DNA of 64,000 nucleotides from Megalobrama amblycephala (taxonomy: Eukaryota; Chordata; Actinopteri; Cypriniformes; Xenocyprididae): contig NC_063057.1 of NCBI RefSeq assembly GCF_018812025.1, positions 19,437,638-19,501,637 of the forward strand, read 5' to 3'. Below the pieces are notes generated by a model, which searched no databases, had not been told where the DNA came from, and worked only from the letters and a program-made list of their open reading frames with translations. Below, piece by piece: positions 51,480-64,000 of this stretch (positions within the stretch are counted from its first letter, which is position 1; each line of letters opens with the position of its first letter). Made by a program: the position numbers and the translations under genes.

Positions 51480-53608
51480 TCACTTAACACTTGGCAAAGG
51501 GAAGGGGGAAAACAGTGTGATCTACAAAACATTTCCCTCATCTTATATACATACACATTGCATTGGAGAAAGTCCATCACATCCAAAACTTTTCAAAGAG
51601 AACTATTAAAGAGAAGGAACAGAACACAGCTTTTGAAAACACAGTGACATTAAGTCTATACCACAGTTGAATATGGAAATGAATGCTAGAGCTTAATAAA
51701 TACTGTACAATTAATGCATCAAAGCAAAGGAAACCAGCTTGATTGATCAAATATGAGCCGTTTTCCTTAGAATGCTGAAAATTTCAAAGGGCGTCCGTTT
51801 ACGTGAAGGTTAGTGAGTGGAAACATTTTATCACAAAACGCATGCAGATGAGCAAAACTCAAAACCGTAACAAAGCCTGAGTTTTAGCGGTTATCCAACT
51901 CAAAGTCATGCAGATTCAAAATAGTGCATTTGCTTTTTGAACCAACAGACTTGTTACACAACAGTCAAGAATAGCTGATCAAAATCTGTTGGTGCTGTTC
52001 TATTCTCACAACGTCTTACAAACTCAAGGTTATTTTTATATACTTTACAGCAGGACACAATTTTGTTCTGAATCTGGGATTTGCAGAGTCGCCAGACAAA
52101 AAAATAACTGGGATTATATGTACATATGTTGGCAAGTTTGTGGAAACAAGTACAAAACGCGATTGTATGACGGTGCTGGTGATGAATTCAAAGATGTCAC
52201 CTGTTTGATGTTCCCTGAGAAAACGTTTCATAGCCTCTCTAAGAAATTCACACACAAGCACCACTATTTTTTTTTTTGTTTTTTTTGTTTTTTTGTTTTT
52301 TTGTTCCCACTGTTTCAACAGGTCATAAAGATAACATTATTCAAATAATGCGCTAACATTTCAGAGGTAAATTTAACAGGTAAAGTCATTCAAATTATTT
52401 TTGAAGTAGCATTAAATGCGTTAACTACAAAATCCATAAAGCTAAACAAAAGCTCATTCCTCTTAAACTGGTAACATTTGAAATTATACTCATATTTACA
52501 GAACTATTCAATGCAAACTGAAAACTCAAGAACGCAATATAAATCCTTATATCTTTGAAATTAATAAATAAGTTATCCAGTCAAAAAATATTTTAAAACA
52601 AACCAAATAGAATATAAATTATGCAGAATGAGCTAACGATCATTGTCAATCACGTGACAAGCATATTTAGTCTTCTCAAACTACATCACATACAGTATTT
52701 CAGAGGCGGCGCTCCAGGATGCAGTACCTCTCTGTGGCCACTGGGTTGTGACAGAGGCAAATAAATGTACGATTTTCCTCAATTTTGCCAGTGTATAAGG
52801 ACTATTCCGGGTTTTCACTACCTTTCGGGATATTACCAAAAAAAAAAGTTGACAATCTGATGCACTTTCAAAACACATTTCAAGCGCATTTTGTTCTTTT
52901 TTAAACGTTATGTTTGTATAAACTAAGGTACAACTGTGTAATTTGAAAATGTCAGAACAAAAATCCCCAGAATATTCATTTAAATCGCGAATTTAAGACC
53001 AATTAAAAGTATAAACACTGCCAAATTATGTAAGTTATATCTTTGATTTCATTTGATGGTTCCACCATGAGAGGACTTCCTGCGCATCCTAAAAGCGCGG
53101 CCCACTAAATCATCAATACATCACTCACTGCTGTACAATTATTGCTTAAAGGGGCAGAGGGGGCTGGAAAAGGATTTATAAACAATCAGCACCATTTCAA
53201 AAGCTCATACATCAGCCTGAGACAATCAAAAGGAGAGAGAAATAGGCAGATTGATAATGACTTGAGGGGAATCTGAGGATCAATGGGAACAGTCCCAGTG
53301 TCAGGCCATAGAGGCCTGCGAGCGCCTGGACGCTCATGCTACAAAGGTGTGAGAAGAGGTAGGGTGGGGGAGAGGAGAGGCCTCAGCCCGTGATACACAC
53401 TTGCGGCTCGTTTTCCTGCCTGGAACACACGCTGGACCTCCGACCATCCGTTTCTGTGCTTCCTCTTGAAACTTTTGGCTGTTTTAATGTTGTCCAAGGT
53501 AAAGCAGGTTTGCCTGCGTTGATGGATAATGTGTTGTGTTTTGCGTGCGATTCGGTGAAAAGGTGAGCCATTAAACATACCCTGTCACCTAAACATGCAC
53601 AGTGAGTA

Positions 53609-53671
<63 letters not shown>

Positions 53672-53745
53672 TGATAATCCCAGCGTATAAAGAAAAGCAG
53701 CTGTGTTGAATTATTACACATAGTCTCATTGTTTGCTCCATCATG
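51480..53745 (-). other. kdm7a: kdm7a 3' UTR / downstream region
   Basis: No coding exon. I find no AATAAA on the minus strand here; an ATTAAA (complement of a tttaat near 53483) and a GATAAA near 51475 are the candidates. The 3' end is unresolved and could reach the ndufb2 3' end. Contains the (TG)n tract at 53612-53670. Confidence 0.5.
53612..53670. repeat. (TG)n microsatellite
   Basis: About 29 TG units, 76 bp past the kdm7a stop; CA repeats in the kdm7a transcript sense. Confidence 0.95.

Positions 53746-64000
<10,255 letters not shown>

Overview
The window is nuclear DNA of a ray-finned fish, most likely a cyprinid (zebrafish, carp or goldfish group). The reasons are split genes with GT-AG introns, fish-type versions of three vertebrate proteins, and dense short DNA-transposon remnants of kinds I know from cyprinids. 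No prokaryotic, organellar, viral, tRNA, rRNA or CRISPR feature was recognised. Species and transposon family names are from memory and not verified.

Layout. (1) About 570-42,950, minus strand: kmt2e (MLL5), complete. I rebuilt 22 coding exons from splice sites and reading phase; they join without a frame break into 1620 residues. They carry an HCF-1-binding-type DHNY motif, a PHD finger, a SET domain, a basic helical segment and a proline-rich tail ending in GTGWH. A non-coding first exon lies 15 kb upstream in a GC-rich promoter. (2) 42,950-50,330: intergenic DNA with an orphan promoter-like cluster (NRF1 palindrome, CCAAT, E2F and YY1-type sites) but no exon I can recognise. (3) 50,388-51,450, plus strand: ndufb2, complete in three exons, a small accessory subunit of respiratory complex I. 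(4) 51,500-64,000, minus strand: the 3' eleven coding exons of kdm7a, a JmjC histone demethylase. Its PHD finger and most of its JmjC domain lie beyond the right edge. ndufb2 and kdm7a are convergent.

Two of the three genes encode chromatin proteins with PHD fingers: KMT2E is an H3K4me3 reader with a SET domain thought to be inactive, and KDM7A demethylates H3K9me2/H3K27me2. Nothing here shows that they work together. In human all three genes are on chromosome 7, but kmt2e is far from the other two, so the fish arrangement is tighter.

The introns hold most of the unusual structure: a three-level transposon nest with target duplications, a pair of foldback elements with minisatellites expanded in opposite arms around four kdm7a exons, an inverted pair of near-identical 680-bp elements 33 kb apart, a GC-AG intron, a poly-histidine insertion in KDM7A, overlapping upstream ORFs in front of the kmt2e start, a cluster of RFX X-box matches, and a long perfect hairpin just past the kmt2e 3' end.
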